Assembly: GCA_039583875.1 (NCBI GenBank)
Contig: CM077151.1
Span: 28,348,390-28,412,389 of the forward strand
Length of the DNA: 64,000 nt
Direction of reading: 5' to 3'
Origin: Platanthera guangdongensis
Lineage: Eukaryota > Streptophyta > Magnoliopsida > Asparagales > Orchidaceae
Below the pieces are notes generated by a model. That model did no database searches, was not told where the DNA came from, and saw nothing but the letters and a program-made list of their open reading frames with translations. Every line of letters starts with the position of its first letter. Position 1 is the stretch's first letter. The translations under genes were made by a program, and so were the position numbers. Of this stretch, positions 20,789 through 30,500 are shown one piece after another.

Positions 20789-21091
20789 TCATATGTCGTT
20801 CTCAGTCTCATCCAAATCTGCGTGTATCCAACATATCACTAACATCGTGATAGTATTTTTTTCATGTTTTAAGTCGTGCCGTGATCTTTTTTTTGTTAAG
20901 ATCCCCTTACAAATCTCTTTTAACGATGATATGGCCGCCGCGAAAGCAGTAGATTTCCATCCATTGGGTGTCTTGTGACCCATGTTATGTTGCTCGAGCA
21001 ATACATTTGATAGAGCGGTATCCATTTGTAGAGTCCAATGTATGTAGGATCGTTCACTCTTTGATCGAAGAATTTTCATTTGATATCTCAA
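20789..21091 (-). CDS. Myb/SANT-like DNA-binding protein fragment of the Harbinger element (ORF1)
   Basis: Residues ~18-60 read HWTLQMDTALSNVLLEQHNM, then GHKTPNGWKSTAFAAAISSL, the trihelix-type Myb/SANT-like domain found in the accessory protein of PIF/Harbinger elements. That protein binds DNA and brings the transposase to the ends. The ORF is short (100 codons). The following exon-like piece at 20540-20172, rich in Lys/Arg and leucine, may be its C-terminal part after an intron (20541-20788). Confidence 0.65.
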   Translation of the reverse strand: MRYQMKILRSKSERSYIHWTLQMDTALSNVLLEQHNMGHKTPNGWKSTAFAAAISSLKEICKGILTKKRSRHDLKHEKNTITMLVICWIHADLDETENDI

Positions 21092-21255
21092 TTCTAATTA
21101 ACATTAATGTCAGCATTAAACATTAAACTAACAATTACTATTACACAATAACATTAAACAGTAAACAATAACAAAAAAACATAGGAGTAAGCAGTAACAT
21201 TAACCATAGTCATCACTAAATTAACACATGACGTACACATTAAACATTGTCATCG

Positions 21256-21438
21256 TTATATTATCTCCAAATAGTACATAAGTCCTCGATGGGTCTGGTA
21301 ATCACTAAACATGGTTATCGCTAAATTATCTCTAAAATTGGTCCACCACTCGGTTACTACCGGAGTCAACCACTCCTTCAGGTGATATCGTATTGAACGA
21401 TATGGAGCTAGAAACCCGGGACCATTCGTATACCCCAC
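21256..21438 (-). pseudogene. Harbinger transposase C-terminal remnant
   Basis: GYTNGPGFLAPYRSIRYHLK matches the motif just before the last acidic residue of PIF/Harbinger DDE transposases (GY-N-GFLAPYR-RYHL-EW). Upstream DDE residues are absent, so only a short tail of the enzyme remains. Confidence 0.75.
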
Positions 21439-21850
21439 ATCAACAACGCATTAATGCATTATTGGATGCAACGTTCACTGGTTCTCTTGGAATTTGATGC
21501 AGGGCGGCTGCAACTGCATCAAGCGTTATCAACACAACGCCATTAATATTTACTTCGAACTTAAATTCAGAGTCCTAGTCAAACTCAAATCCATCAATCT
21601 AAAAAAAACATTTGAGTGCACATGTAAACACTAGTAGGCATGCAACCAAAACCAATGGCTCGTGAATGCATATACGACTTGTCCTATATCTATAGGACAT
21701 TGCAGTTCAAATATATATGAACCTAGAACTGTAAGCACTGATCAAAGAAAGAACAAATCCAATTCCTATAGATCTACAGCCGGCCAGATCACAGAAGATT
21801 TTAACCAAAAAAAACAGGAATGACAGCAACTTAAAAGGATCTACAAGTCT

Positions 21851-22039
21851 ATGTATTTCATTACAAAATTCAGATATATGTATTTCATTACAAAATTCAG
21901 ATATATGTATTTCATTACAAAATTCAGATATATGTATTTCATTACAAAATTCAGATATATGTATTTCATTACAAAATTCAGATATATGTATTTCATTACA
22001 AAATTCAGATATATGTATTTCATTACAAAATTCAGATAA
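21851..22039. repeat. 27-bp minisatellite, 7 units
   Basis: Seven head-to-tail units of ATGTATTTCATTACAAAATT plus CAGATAT, virtually identical. 27 is a multiple of three, so both strands stay open with a 9-residue repeat. It lies inside the Harbinger element, and the uniformity suggests recent expansion. Confidence 0.95.
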
Positions 22040-23047
22040 ATGTATTTCATATAGATCTTGCCTAAAAGGATTTACAACATTTCAAAAAACATTTAATGAA
22101 TCTAAATTTCAGTTCAGAAATATGTATTTTGTTACAGATCTATGAATCTAATTTCAGTTCTTCGATTTTTTTTCTACGGATCTACATCTTTTTGGGTTAG
22201 ATCTACAATTTAGGTTTGAGAATCTACCAAAAAAATCGACTGCAACTTAAAATCGGGAGCATACAAAGAAGATGAAGATGAAGAAGTGGAAATAGAGAAG
22301 GAATAAAGCGGACGGCCATACCTCCGGTGAGAAATGATCCGCAAGATAGGAGCGGCGGAAAGGGGAAGATGAGATGAGAAAGCGGCAGCAACCTAAAAGA
22401 ACATCAACGATAATATACACAGAAGATGAAGAAGTGGAAGTAGAGGAGGAAGAATCTGGAGAAACATACCTCCGACGAGCTGATTGACGACTTGGGAGTG
22501 GCGAAAAAGCAGCGATGGGAGGAGAACTTTCACAAGGTTATCAGGAAAGAATGGCGCAACGAAATCCGGAGAAAACCCCGCCCGACCCCTAAGAATTCGG
22601 CCGCGCAGTAAAAGAAAAACTTGGAATTGACCTAATTCCAATTCTGCCTTAAATCCTTCATGCCGAACGCCGGAAATGAATTCCGCCTCACCCAATTCCA
22701 ATTCTGAAATTCATTTCCTGTCGGCCGAACGGGGTGTTAAGGAATTTCTTTCACATTTATGTTCAAAACCTCACCTAAGAATTTCATTCACTTTTATGTT
22801 CAAAATTAGTTTATTTTTTGATGGCTGTCCTAATTGTTGTCATGCAAACATGCATTTTATGGCTGTGTTTAGTGTTAATAATCGAATCCCTAATCACATC
22901 ACATATATACATGTCACAATCAGGTCACTAACATAGCTCATAACACATGAGGTGAGATCTTACCTTCATTCTTCTCAGCTATCTCATCAGTAAGATTAGT
23001 CCCGACAGTGGACAGTTCGTGGTTCAACACTGTGTTAATAGGACTCT

Positions 23048-23234
23048 GGGGGAGTACAGTGCACTCCTGCATTTTACGATAAAGTGCGGGCATCCAACGG
23101 CTTGCTTGAATGCCCACACACATCTCAAAGCGAGTACATTTCAGCTCGCTTTGAGATGTGTTTGGGCATTCAACGCGGACGGTTGGATGCCCGCACTTTA
23201 CCATAAAGTGTAGCGCGTGCACTTTACCTCCCCC
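23048..23234. mobile_element. foldback MITE (187 bp)
   Basis: Two long arms pair with each other: GGGGGAGTACAGTGCAC with GTGCACTTTACCTCCCCC, the GTGCGGGCATCCAAC segment with GTTGGATGCCCGCAC, and CACATCTCAAAGCGAG with CTCGCTTTGAGATGTG around a ~10-nt loop at about 23135-23144. Nearly the whole element is one imperfect hairpin. The target duplication is not clear. Confidence 0.8.
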
Positions 23235-23487
23235 GGATCCATGTTTTAAAAACACACCTATTGTCACCACGTGCATATCAATATTTAAAAAAAACTCTAA
23301 AATTAATACAATTTCTAATACTAATAGCATGCCACTAAACAGAGAGACTTCGAGTGCCTCACTAAAGCCTATGTGAACCGATGCTTACCACAATGTTTAC
23401 TTCCTATGGAGAGCAACTACTCAAAGCCATCAAACGCTTCATTGAATCCGCCTCCATAGAATCTCGCCTACAACCTCTCCAAATTCT

Positions 23488-24010
23488 ACTTATCAACACC
23501 ATCATCCCACACGATCTCCTCCTCATCACTCATATCCTCGTACACATTGGCATCATTGTCGCCCCTCTTCGTCGTCGTCCATGTATTCCAATGAATATTC
23601 CATCGCATCAGAGTCATAACAGCACTCATCCCAAAAATTCCTCTCGTAAGAAATCCAGGATCTCCAGGCCAAGAACCTTCGGCTGCGCGTGCTTCTCCTT
23701 CAAAAACTTCATGTCAAGTCTGACATCCCAAGATCCCCTGATGCTGAGGTACTCAAGGTCGGCACAACGGGAGAGGATCTCGAGAACGCTTTAGGTTGTG
23801 AGGAGATATGCTAGCTGGAAGTGGGGTATCTTGGGCATGGTGGTGGTGATGGCGAGGGCATCGTCGTCTCGACACACTTTGCCGATGACCTTGAGCGGGG
23901 GCACAATGTCACAGACTTGTCTTCTTTCAATCACATCCGCGACCTTAGCTACTTTTGCCACTCTATGTAGTGAATAACAAAATATGTCTCCTCCAAGAAC
24001 TTGTTGCTAA
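23488..24010 (-). pseudogene. F-box/LRR (SKIP19/FBL-type) protein fragment, broken
   Basis: The minus strand reads VCRDDDALAITTTMPKIPHF, then SVLEILSRCADLEYLSIRGS and DVRLDMKFLKEKHAQPKVL, then after a frame change DAMEYSLEYMDDDEE and YEDMSDEEEIVWDDGVDK before a stop at 23490-23488. These are leucine-rich repeats with a final acidic tail, as in plant F-box/LRR proteins of the SKIP19-like group (substrate receptors of SCF ubiquitin ligases). No F-box is visible, and an in-frame stop and a frameshift break it. The neighbours are MITEs. Confidence 0.65.
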
Positions 24011-24377
24011 AGAAAAGAGAAGAGTGAAGAGATTCAAAAGAAAACACACAAGAGAAGAAAACTCAAAGGAATTCTATTGCTTTTTCAAAACTTGAATTTG
24101 TAGCACTCCTACCATTTCCTCCGCCAGCAATGACTCGCATATGACCAACTCAAACTTGAAATAGCATTTTCATGAAGGCAAGCTTGTACTTGTGTCCTTA
24201 TATTTTTCTAGCTCTCCGCAAGATGGTAGTACCTTTTTGACGGTCTTTAGTTCTTGACGAACTTGCTCTATCGTAGTCATGCACTTATCTCAATCCATCA
24301 AGGCAAGATCCGAGTATCATTTCTCACGAGTAAAAAAAAAAAATCAGTGGACATAAATTGTGAGTTGACTAAAGTTA

Positions 24378-24559
24378 GGCTCCGTTTGGCACGGTGGTGA
24401 CGGTCATGAACACTAGGGTTAAATTATCATTTGCTAATGCCCATCCAAGGAACTTCATCAATTTTTATGTTCAAACGGATGATGTTTGTTGGGTGATCCT
24501 TAACGAATAACATTTTAACCTATGTATTTACAAACACTACCATCGTGCCAAACGCAGCC
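24378..24559. mobile_element. Tourist-like MITE (182 bp)
   Basis: The left end GGCTCCGTTTGGCACGGTGG and the complement of the right end GGCTGCGTTTGGCACGATGG match at 18 of 20. It is flanked by TTA at 24375-24377 and 24560-24562, the PIF/Harbinger-type 3-bp target. Confidence 0.85.
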
Positions 24560-24562
24560 TTA

Positions 24563-24627
24563 GGCTCCGTTTGGGGGGACTTATTTTCACCGGTCAGGCG
24601 GTTACGACCGTATGTATCGGGCCTTAA
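24563..24627. repeat. ~65-bp element end, copy 1
   Basis: GGCTCCGTTTGGGGGGACTT, then CAGGCGGTTACGACCGTATG and CGGGCCTTAA. It abuts the Tourist-like MITE and shares its GGCTCCGTTTGG terminus and TTA flank. It is repeated at 25261-25326. Confidence 0.6.
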
Positions 24628-25260
24628 TACCGGCACCGGCACCACACACACATATAGCACAAAAAAATATGTACAACCATCATAATATTATCGTTGCCAG
24701 CAAGTAAATACTGTGCACGAGAATTCAATGCATGTGTATTTACTAGCCGTGCATGTGGTTCATATGCTATAACATTACACGAGCCTAGCACATTTATTAA
24801 AAGGTTATCCAAATATATAATAGTCAAATAGATAGGGAAAATTATAAGAGGGTGATTTTATTAGCAAATTAATTTTGACTGTTAGTAAATCATTATTATT
24901 AGGAAATCATAAAATTTGAAAATGACTAATTGAAAATCAAATGATTACTAGCAAATCACTAAATAAAAATAAAAAAAACTGAAAAATAAGTGTTTATATT
25001 ATACTATATAATTTAGTATTACAAAAATAGACTAGTTATTGTCTTTTGCTACAAAAAAGGTTAATCCAAAAAAGGTTTACTAAACTATACTATATATAGT
25101 CAATGAAGTCCCCAAATGCATAGTATTTGGCTAAGACAATATTCATGACTGAAAATAACAGATGAGACACTCATGTAATTCAACAATTTAGGGGCTGTGG
25201 AATCTTTTGCTGGCTCACAGCCAACTCAGCTGGCACGGGGTTGTTCTGGCTTTTAACCAT

Positions 25261-25326
25261 AGGGATCCATTTGGGGGGACTTATTTTCAGCGGTCAAGCG
25301 GTTACGACCGCATGTACCGGACCTTA
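25261..25326. repeat. ~65-bp element end, copy 2
   Basis: GGGATCCATTTGGGGGGACT, then AAGCGGTTACGACCGCATGT and CGGACCTTAA. About 85-90% identical to 24563-24627, same orientation, 0.7 kb away. The two may be ends of one larger broken element or two solo remnants. Confidence 0.6.
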
Positions 25327-26932
25327 AGTTTGAGCCTTACGCATGCTGCTCCGTTAAATAGTGGTTGGGAGAGCTTTGTCCGCCCTTTGAGGTCCTCTCC
25401 GGCTCAGTCCAAATTTAGTACATGTTGTGATTTATATGTTTCAACAATTTTTAAATTATATTTTATGTTTTTAGCTTAAAAATAATATATTTTCTAAAAT
25501 ACTAAACAGTTATGATTAGCTTGATATATAGTGTACCAACACATTATAATTTTTATTCCCTCAATATTTAACATATATATATATATAAAAGTGCAAATCA
25601 ACTTTATTCAAATTTCTAAAGTTTTATATGCTTATACTCCTTAATTTCATATATTTTTACCTCAGCTATAACATCATTCAAGCAAGTCTGATTACACTCA
25701 GAAAAAGATTGTAAAAACCATCTTTGAGTCTGAGTAAATTTCAAACAAACATTGTGAGTTTCAGTTATATTTATCAGGCATGCCGCTCTTCTTGACTGAT
25801 AACAGGTGCAGGAGGCTTGGGGGCATAATAATGGTGGCAGGTCTCTGCTCGCTCTTGTGGGGAAAGAGCAAGGATCACATGAATGCAATCAAAGGGGGAC
25901 CAGAACTGTTGCCTGTAGCCGCACCAAATTCGATCAGCAAAGACCCGATCGGTCTTAGCCGAGATCCCAAATATTAGAAGTTTTTTGCTCTTCTCAATTG
26001 ATGGAGCATTGCTGTTAGATGCAAAACTCTGCTCAAAATGTTCGGATGGAAGCATAGGATCAAAAATCAATAGGCTATAGTTTGAGGGGCGAGATCTATA
26101 TTGTATGCATAAGGTTGCAAGTGTTTTCAATATGGAACTGTATTGTTAACACTCCCACTCATGCTTGCAGTGCTGAGCTTCAGGCAGGCACATAAATGTT
26201 TTAGTTTTGTGACTGTTGTTGCACCAAATCCTATTAACGGAGATCCAATCAGTCTTGGGAGAGATCCCAAATACAACACACAACACCATATAAAATCACA
26301 ACGAATACACGATACTGACATTTCAAAAATACTGAAAAATCACCACCTAATAACTAGCTAAATTGGGAAGCTAGTTATTTGTTGATAAAAAAAATAAATG
26401 TTTGTCTAAATCTATAAAAAACAAGATCACAAGGTTCTAAAAACAGTGTCTATAGAGAAGGTATCTGAATGAAGATCAAAAGCAACAAAGAAAAAATGAC
26501 AAGAAAAAAAGAGATTTGTGAATCTACAATCTGACTACTTCACGGCCACACTAGGGGGTTCTTCCTGTATTTAACAATGACAACACAAGATGCAAAGAGA
26601 TGCCCTTTAATATTTGAGGCCTAGGGCTACCGAGAAATTAGTAAACACACATAATTAACTCCGCTAAAATTTACTTCGGGGGCGCATTCGCATCTTAAAA
26701 AGTGCCGCATTCGCATCTTAAAAAGCAGTGAAGGCATACTAATCGACCATGTTATAAATAATATTTTCTATGTATTCTCTATGAATACTTGCATTTTTTT
26801 TTTGAAAAATCATCCAATTAATGTAAAAAATGCTGAGGTAATCAATGAACATGATTACAACCTTAGACTGTAGGGGGCATGAGACTGTAGCAGTTGTACA
26901 TTTCATATATGAATCATCGCGAAGCCATGGTA
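25327..26932. other. stretch without a recognised gene
   Basis: AT-rich and downstream of CDC6. A weak direct repeat pair is visible: GCACCAAATTCGATCAGC at about 25920 and GCACCAAATCCTATTAACGG at about 26220, each followed by GATCCCAAATA about 45 bases on. There is also a 22-bp tandem CATTCGCATCTTAAAAAG at about 26685-26725. Confidence 0.4.
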
Positions 26933-27556
26933 TTAATCGTCCAGAAACTTCTTAAAAAATCGGATACCCTGCTCATGCAAGTAAAAGTCAATTTATTTTC
27001 TTATATTTATTTGGAATAATGACCAAAACTTCCCCTAGAAGTTAGTATAGTTACAGATTGTGCCCCTTTTATTTTTGATATTAAAAAACCTACCATATAA
27101 ATTTGCATTTCATAACATCCATGCACAAAAGTATACCTGTGGAGTAAATCTTTAGGGGGATCTTTTTGTGCATGGTGAAATGTAAATTTACAGGAGAAGT
27201 TTTTATAGCAGGTCCTGGTAAATGACCCAATTTATTAAAAAGGGAAAAAACATCATGTTTCACCCATATACATTACCTTCAAGGCAAAAGAAATCTCTGA
27301 AATATCAATTTGTGATGTCACTCTCTTCAACCTATCTTCTTTGGAATGGCCAAGTTTGAGTAGGCCCTGAGCATTGGAGCAAAGGAGGATATAATGCAGG
27401 CATAAATCAAAGGGCACTTGAGAAGATGCCAAAAAATGCTTAACAAGTTTTAAGTTGAACCTGATCAGAGAGCACTCTGCACATGTCAGTAAATTCCAAG
27501 GATCCGACGGTCGGGACACTGGAAGATTTGCAGGCTTCCAAATAAGATTTGTTCAA
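26933..27556 (-). CDS. CDC6: CDC6 last three exons and stop codon
   Basis: Exon 27556-27461 (96 nt) reads [20 protein letters not shown] then [12 protein letters not shown]. Exon 27366-27277 (90 nt) reads [20 protein letters not shown] then [10 protein letters not shown]. Exon 26968-26933 (36 nt) reads [11 protein letters not shown] and a TAA stop. Together they form the end of the CDC6 winged-helix domain, which touches DNA and MCM. Donors are GTTCAA and GTAATG, and acceptors end TACAG, CTCAG and AGCAG. Confidence 0.92.
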
Positions 27557-30500
27557 CTGTAACGTTACAACAACTTTTTTACAACGGTCCGGGCATATAC
27601 ATTAGGAAGCAGTATATGTTTCTTCAGTTGGATACTAAAGATCAATGAAGTTGTTTCGCAAGTAAAAACACATGGCCTTTCTTGCGAATAACAACAAATA
27701 GTTCTCCCTCTTTTCTACTCTCCACTTTCCATTCATACACTACTGTTCACGATTATATCTATATATACTGCATTAAAAAAAAACTTGGGTGGCCATGGTC
27801 TGGTGATGAAGACCAATTTAGAGCTCCCTTATCTCGGAGGTTTGGGATTCAAGCCCCAACCTCAACAACCCACCATTGGAATTAGCGGTTGCGGCCAATT
27901 AGATCTGTGGAGAGGGGTTGGGTCATTATTTGGCAGACCAAAACCCTAAACCCTAAACCCTAAACCCTAAACCCTAAACCCTAAACCCTAAACCCTAAAC
28001 CCATAAATTATGCAATAGTCAACACTTGGCTAGAACTTAGAGCATAGCAATTACATGCAATATTGGCATTAGGCACTTTTGGAGTACTTTTTGGAACCCA
28101 AAGACAAAAAGATACATGATCTAATAGACAAAGGCGCGTCATATGACCATGTCAAGAGAAATATTAGAAGTCAATTTTAAATCATTTGGCTTCAACCCAT
28201 ACATTATCTAAGTTACTAGTTCTGATTCCACAACATTCCTAGATACTACAATATGTTTATAGAAGAAGATGCGGTCCTGCAGATGCTCCTCCAAGAAGGA
28301 ATACATAGTCAACAATAGACTTAAAATCTAATGAATTATTGACATAATTGACAACCAATATTTTACAATCACTATGCTACATCAATATCTTTGTTTGCAT
28401 CCATTGACTTTAATTCATGATATCTCTGATCACATAAGTTGAGTATCAATTGTTAGCCTATCAGAAGCTCACCCAAGGTCCTCTAAACAACTCCCCACAA
28501 CCCCATGGACCTCATCCTATGAAGCAGGCATACTTAAAAATGCCTCATCAGACATGAGAAACGCATTGTTGAAATACTGGAAATGCTATTTTTTGATTAA
28601 ATTTAAAAGAATATTATGGGGTCGTGGATCCTGCTTGCGGGATACTCCCGTCATTTGTAATCACGTTGTAACATGGTCACCTTTTGTAATCATGCCGAAA
28701 CGTGTTTAGGTTTATGGAAGTCCACTTTTCCTTTTTGACGTTGCAGTCGCACTCCTCTCTCAATGTCGCCCTCTTCTCCTCGGTCGTGAAAGCTGTCTTA
28801 GGTGGAAGCTTGCGCCATCGCCCTTTTCCCTCGTCGTCGCCCTCTTCTCAGCCGTCATGAAAGCCTCGTGTGGTCTTTATACCGCTTGTCTCAATGACTA
28901 TTTTCTATATTTCTTATAGCATTATATGGAATGTGAATGATATATAAAATACATGTAGTATAATAAAATCCTCTCTTTATAATTCAAGATATATACACTT
29001 AGTTTGTTAGTTGTCTTATTTCCATATTAAATAATACAATACTCAAACATTCATCCCCACCCTGGTGGGGTCGACTTCCATATTAAATAATTATATCTAA
29101 ATAATTAATTTTTTAAAACGTTTCACGTATCCTTGTTTTTTTAAATCATGTTTCTCGTTTCTGTTTCGTATCCCATCTCCGTGCTACGCAAGCCTCATCA
29201 GCACCTTGTCCGATTACGATACCATCTCGCCACAACTCGTTGGCAACCCACTTAAGCTCGCATGGTGGTGGGGGGGGGGGGATCCACTCACTGACATAGG
29301 CACCCCACTGGTGCCCGTTGCCTATAAAAACGCGTCATATCGAAGGGGAAAAGGACCGCTGACAGGCCCATAGAAGACCTCACATAGAACTTCTTAGTTG
29401 ATTACAAAAGGTGACCTCACATAGAACTTATTTAGAAGTTCTTTCATCATCAGGAATTTTGTTTTACGTTCATTTTTCGTTTTGGGCCATTACAATAGAA
29501 GTCAGACAAAGATACTAAAATTGAGCGGTGGTTTTTATATTATAATGGACAGCGGATGGGTAGCAGTGATTTTTTATCCTATTTAGCCGCTCGAGTCTTC
29601 CCTCTCGGCCTTTTCATCTCCTGGAGAGCTTGATACGATGGTTGCTGCTAGGGTTTGCATTATTTTCCTTTGATTTACTCGACGGGCCGTTGTTTCTTCA
29701 GCGTCGTGGCTGGAAAAGCTCGGTAGATCCTAGAGCTTGCATTTTGTGGTACTATTGTTGTCGTTGAGGGATTCTCGGCCCAACATATCCTTTCACTGTG
29801 AGCCTTCTCCCTTGTCCTTTTTTTTCTTTCGTTTGTTTGATTTCTGCTGGATTTGAACTAAATGGTTGTTGAAAGGGTTTATGATGGCCAATTCATGGTT
29901 GATTTGAGGGGGTTGTGGCTGTTTGCTTTTCTTCACTTGGCCCGCTGTTGTGTTGCATCGGTAGGCGGATTATCTTTTTATCATTTGGGTTTTATAGATC
30001 CATTGTCCCTCTTCAGTTCTTTTATGCCCTGGGGTGAGGTTAATTGTTTGGTCTGGCATGGTATGTTGGGGATTTCTTTACTCCATGTAGGTTGACTGTT
30101 TAGTGGTGATTTGTCTTGATTTCCTATATGGAATTGTGAGTCTTAGCTGCCCCGTGTTTGCTGGCTGTTTTGCTTAAACTGGCTGGCTGTTCTTGTTGGA
30201 GCTTTGCCCTGGAATAAGAGCTGCTATTGGCAGCACTTGGCGCTAGTATTTTAGCAGTCCTTGAAGCTGTTCATAGCAACAATTTGTTCTACCGATTGGG
30301 CTGCTATAAACTCTTTCGTGGACTGACTTTTATTACCTTTGCCTGACATTTGATATATGTGTGTATAGTGTCGCATTTTATAACGTTGTTTCCAGCCTTA
30401 GACAACTCCTCTTGAGTCGTAGTTGTTGTCACCATTGGAATTTAATCGTTGCTAGATAACGGCGCAACCCTAAGTAAATGCTTTCACTGATACTGCAGTG

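Larger units (their letters stand above)
19810..22736 (-). mobile_element. PIF/Harbinger DNA transposon, non-autonomous (2.9 kb)
   Basis: The left end GGCTCCGTTCGGC and the complement of the right end CACCCCGTTCGGC are inverted termini. Both sides are flanked by TTAA/TAA (19806-19809 and 22737-22740), the 3-bp TWA target type of PIF/Harbinger. The interior has a Myb/SANT-like ORF and a C-terminal transposase piece on the minus strand, which confirms the superfamily. The catalytic DDE core is missing, so it cannot move by itself. Repeated GGAATTGGAATT motifs lie just inside both ends. Confidence 0.85.

Noticed and set aside
21841..22050. Repeat protein with a 9-residue motif on either strand
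   Set aside because: Product of the 27-bp minisatellite; both strands open, no start context or conservation.
29862..30095. 77-codon hydrophobic [23 protein letters not shown]
   Set aside because: Lies in the supposed leader intron of the nested gene fragment; no homology recognised and no further support.
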